A DNA stretch of 64,000 bases, taken from the NCBI GenBank assembly GCA_047610385.1, contig JBLGAC010000011.1, forward strand, positions 1 through 64,000. The letters run 5' to 3'. The notes beneath the pieces were generated by a model. That model made no database searches, had not been told where the DNA came from, and saw nothing but the letters and a program-made list of their open reading frames with translations. The position numbers were made by a program, and so were the translations under genes. The stretch comes from JBOCEF01 sp047610385 (lineage in GTDB: Bacteria > Pseudomonadota > Alphaproteobacteria > Rhodobacterales > Rhodobacteraceae). How positions within the stretch are numbered: the stretch's first letter is position 1; every line of letters starts with the position of its first letter. Positions 61,312-64,000 of the stretch are shown piece by piece.

Positions 61312-62673
61312 TCAGCGATAACAAATGGATTTGGCGGCGGCGATCACCTCAGCGGTGGTCAACAGTGCCAGCTTTTCAAGGTTCGCGGCGTAGGGCATCG
61401 GCACATCCTTGCCAGTGCAGTTGATCACCGGGGCGTCGAGGTAATCGAACGCTTCCTGCATCAGCACCGAGGAGATGTAGCTGCCGATCGAGCACACCGG
61501 GAAACCTTCTTCGATGGTCACGCAGCGGTTGGTCTTTTTGACCGATTCAACCACGGCACCGGTGTCCATCGGGCGGATGGTGCGCAGGTCGATCACTTCG
61601 GCCGAGATGCCTTCTTTTGCAAGCGCATCAGCAGCTTCCAGCGCATAAGTCATTCCGATTCCAAAGGATACCAGCGTGATGTCGGTCCCTTCGCGCCAGA
61701 TCCGCGCCTTGCCGATCGGCACCGTGTAATCGATGTCCGGCACCTCAAAGGCGCGGCCATAGAGGATCTCATTTTCCAAGAAGATCACTGGGTTCGGATC
61801 GCGGATTGCCGATTTCAGCAGACCTTTCGCATCGGCTGCCGAATAGGGCTGTACCACTTTCAGACCGGGGATGGAGGCGTACCACGCCGCGTAATCCTGG
61901 CTGTGCTGCGCGCCCACACGGGCCGCGGCACCATTGGGCCCGCGGAACACCATCGGCGCACCCATCTGGCCACCCGACATGTAGAGCGTCTTGGCTGCTG
62001 AGTTGATGATTTGGTCAATCGCCTGCATGGCGAAGTTAAAGGTCATGAACTCCACAATCGGGCGCAGGCCGGCAAACGACGCACCGACGGCGAGACCGGT
62101 GAACCCGTGCTCAGTGATCGGGGTGTCGATGACCCGGCGTGCGCCGAATTCATCCAACAGACCTTGGCTGATCTTGTAGGCACCTTGGTATTCGCCGACT
62201 TCTTCACCCATCAGGAACACGTCGTCATCGGCGCGCATTTCTTCGGCCATGGCGTCGCGTAGGGCTTCACGCACGGTCTGCTTTTTCATCGGCGCGTCGA
62301 CGGGCCAGTCGGGGGCGCGCGCCTCCTGCACTGCGACCGGGGCGGCGGGGGTGGCAGGCATTGCTGCTGCGGCTGCGGCCGGGGCTGTGGCGAGCGCAGG
62401 GGCGGGGGCAGGGGCCGCGTTTGCGTCCTCACCTTCCTCCAGCAGCAGCGCGATGGGCGTGTTGACCTTCACCCCCTCGGTCCCCTCAGCGATCAGGATC
62501 TTGCCCATCACGCCTTCGTCGATGGCCTCGAACTCCATTGTGGCCTTGTCGGTTTCAATCTCGCAGATTACGTCGCCGGAGGAGACTTTGTCCCCTTCCT
62601 TGACGTTCCATTTCGCGAGCGTCCCCTCCTCCATGGTCGGAGAGAGGGCGGGCATCAAAATTTCGGTTGCCAT
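61312..62673 (-). CDS. pdhB: Pyruvate dehydrogenase E1 beta with N-terminal lipoyl domain
   Basis: The protein is 453 aa from ATG 62673 with a GGAGGGA site. It opens with a lipoyl domain almost identical to that of E2 (Lys43 in DKATME), an Ala-rich linker at about 85-125, then the transketolase-like E1-beta: REALRDAMAEEMRADDDVFL, GEYQGAYKISQGLLDEFG, TPITEHGFTGLAVGASFAGL and PAVILENEILYGR-like. Lipoylated E1-beta is typical of alphaproteobacteria such as Rhodobacterales. It is the middle gene of the operon. Confidence 0.95.
   Translation of the reverse strand: MATEILMPALSPTMEEGTLAKWNVKEGDKVSSGDVICEIETDKATMEFEAIDEGVMGKILIAEGTEGVKVNTPIALLLEEGEDANAAPAPAPALATAPAAAAAAMPATPAAPVAVQEARAPDWPVDAPMKKQTVREALRDAMAEEMRADDDVFLMGEEVGEYQGAYKISQGLLDEFGARRVIDTPITEHGFTGLAVGASFAGLRPIVEFMTFNFAMQAIDQIINSAAKTLYMSGGQMGAPMVFRGPNGAAARVGAQHSQDYAAWYASIPGLKVVQPYSAADAKGLLKSAIRDPNPVIFLENEILYGRAFEVPDIDYTVPIGKARIWREGTDITLVSFGIGMTYALEAADALAKEGISAEVIDLRTIRPMDTGAVVESVKKTNRCVTIEEGFPVCSIGSYISSVLMQEAFDYLDAPVINCTGKDVPMPYAANLEKLALLTTAEVIAAAKSICYR
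62437..62673 (-). repeat. Lipoyl-domain direct repeat (second copy at 61062-61298)
   Basis: The first 79 codons of pdhB and pdhC match at almost every residue and most wobble positions. For instance, the plus-strand stretches containing 'ttgcccatcacgccttcg' and 'gtggccttgtcggtttcaat' are identical in both. Such similarity points to recent duplication or gene conversion. Confidence 0.9.
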
Positions 62674-62695
62674 TCTTCTCAATCCCTCCGGGCGA

Positions 62696-63682
62696 TCAGG
62701 CGCAAATGTCAGTCCAAAGCTCGGCTTCTGCCGGCTCCGGGCTGTCTTGGGCGAATTGGGCGGCGTCCTGCACGATGGCGCGGATTTCCTTGTCGATCGC
62801 TTTCAGTTCGGCCTCTTCGGCCATGTTGCCCAGCATCAGCAATTCTCGCACATTCTCAATCGGATCGCGGGTGTCGCGCATCTTCTGCACTTCTTCGCGG
62901 GTCCGGTATTTGGCCGGGTCGGACATGGAGTGCCCGCGATAGCGATAAGTGTTCATTTCCAGAATGTACGGGCCATTGCCCGCGCGCGCATGGGCCACCG
63001 CCTTGGCGGTCGCGTCGCGCACAGCAAGCACATCCATGCCATCCACCGCTTCGCCGGGGATGCCGAAAGGCTCTCCTCGGGTGTAAAGCGCCGGGGTCGA
63101 TGATCCACGCGCCACCGAGGTGCCCATGGCGTATTGGTTGTTTTCCACCACGAAGATGCAGGGCAACTTCCACAACGCAGCCATGTTCATGGCCTCAGCG
63201 ATCTGGCCCTGGTTTGCGGCGCCGTCGCCATAATAGGCGAAGGCCACGTTGTCATTGCCGCGATACTTGTTGGCAAAGGCCAGCCCAGCACCGATCGGCA
63301 CCTGCGCGCCCACGATGCCATGCCCGCCGTAGAAATTCTTTTCCTTTGAAAACATGTGCATCGAGCCGCCCTTGCCGCCCGAATACCCATCCTTGCGGCC
63401 GGTCAGCTCAGCCATCACACCTTTGGGGTCCATGCCGCAGGCCAGCATATGGCCATGATCGCGGTAGGAGGTCAGACGCTGGTCGCCTTCTTTGGCGGTT
63501 GCCTCGATGCCGACGACCACGGCTTCCTGCCCGATATAGAGATGGCAGAAACCACCGATCAGGCCCATTCCGTAAAGCTGACCGGCCTTTTCTTCGAACC
63601 TGCGGATCAGGAGCATGTCTTTGTAGAAAGCGAGCAGCTCCTCTTTGGAAGCGTTGGGCTTTTTGCGTCTTGCGGCGGCCAT
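62696..63682 (-). CDS. pdhA: Pyruvate dehydrogenase E1 alpha
   Basis: The 328-aa protein shows LLAFYKDMLLIRRFEEKAGQ and GFCHLYIGQEAVVVG at the N-terminus, the TPP-binding motif GDGAANQGQIAEAMNMAALW and the phospho-loop-like YRGHSMSDPAKYRTREE. With PdhB it decarboxylates pyruvate and acetylates the lipoyl groups. It is first in the operon with a GAGGAGGACC site; its promoter should lie in 63683-63862. No lpd gene is in the window. Confidence 0.96.
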   Translation of the reverse strand: MAAARRKKPNASKEELLAFYKDMLLIRRFEEKAGQLYGMGLIGGFCHLYIGQEAVVVGIEATAKEGDQRLTSYRDHGHMLACGMDPKGVMAELTGRKDGYSGGKGGSMHMFSKEKNFYGGHGIVGAQVPIGAGLAFANKYRGNDNVAFAYYGDGAANQGQIAEAMNMAALWKLPCIFVVENNQYAMGTSVARGSSTPALYTRGEPFGIPGEAVDGMDVLAVRDATAKAVAHARAGNGPYILEMNTYRYRGHSMSDPAKYRTREEVQKMRDTRDPIENVRELLMLGNMAEEAELKAIDKEIRAIVQDAAQFAQDSPEPAEAELWTDICA

Positions 63683-63862
63683 CTGGTCCTCCTCGCGTGC
63701 AATCCGTGGGCCGGTCTGTTGCCGGTTCGGAAACTACCCTAAGGTTAGAGGCTCACGCACGCAAACGCCCGAAAAATCAGCGCAACGCAATTGCCATTCT
63801 TGACGGCTGCGGGAAACCATAGTGCGGGGATGCCGGCGCAACGACATGATCGGAACGTCGTT

Positions 63863-64000
63863 TCACCGAATGACGATCTCATCCTTGCGAACATGGCCCA
63901 GAACGTCGCGCGCGCGTTCGTCCAGAAGGTCGAGGTCCAGCCAGCTTTCCGACAGGCGGAGGGTGAGATTCGCCATCTCCGCGCGTTGGTCTTGCAGCGC
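63863..64000 (-). CDS. FtsB/DivIC-like septum formation initiator (partial, C-terminal end)
   Basis: Only the last 45 codons are in the window; the rest lies beyond 64000. They read LTLRLSESWLDLDLLDERAR then DVLGHVRKDEIVIR and a stop, matching the C-terminus of alphaproteobacterial FtsB/DivIC proteins (LDExARxxLGxxxxDEIVI). It is transcribed in the same direction as pdhABC and located just upstream, the common arrangement. Confidence 0.78.
   Translation of the reverse strand, partial: ALQDQRAEMANLTLRLSESWLDLDLLDERARDVLGHVRKDEIVIR

Overview
The window comes from a GC-rich alphaproteobacterium, almost certainly Rhodobacterales. The best evidence is a complete RcGTA-type gene transfer agent (GTA) cluster lying between fabD-fabG-acpP-fabF-mltG and cysE-pdhCBA. 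RutR-type pyrimidine catabolism genes, an E1-beta with its own lipoyl domain and many small ATGA-overlapping operons agree with this.

Layout. (1) 1-7.4 kb: an accessory block ending at a tRNA-Lys. It holds a partial small protein, a solitary RES-domain gene, an IS630 scrap and a tightly coupled type I restriction-modification operon, hsdM-hsdS-x-hsdR, where x is an uncharacterised protein tentatively placed in the OGG-fold DNA glycosylase group. (2) 7.5-20.3 kb: a metallo-beta-lactamase-fold hydrolase, a DUF2333 protein, then a pyrimidine-degradation and uptake module: rutR divergent from aminotransferase, cupin, carbamoylase, zinc ribbon, secreted protein, dihydropyrimidinase and a four-gene ABC importer. 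A near-perfect RutR operator sits in the divergent gap, but the dihydropyrimidine dehydrogenase genes are absent from the window. (3) 20.3-37 kb: an insertion-sequence graveyard containing two intact modules. One is Rieske protein - PQQ dehydrogenase - secreted protein with a divergent GntR regulator; the other is a ferric-iron ABC transporter. (4) 37-43.2 kb: core genes rpsF-rpsR-rplI and the fatty-acid genes plus mltG. (5) 43.3-58.7 kb: the GTA structural cluster, with its own promoter and a strong leader hairpin. (6) 58.7-64 kb: a TraR/DksA-like gene, cysE, pdhCBA and the end of an FtsB-like gene.

The most novel signal is a family of short (about 37-79 bp) palindrome-bearing insertions with conserved ends. 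I find them only inside transposase relics: one in the IS3 relic at 21.9-22.8 kb, three in the IS3 element at 34.0-35.4 kb and one in the IS5 relic at 35.4-36.2 kb. Two of them interrupt reading frames that resume in phase when the insert is removed. I could not run any search, so family names rest on motif recognition and gene context.
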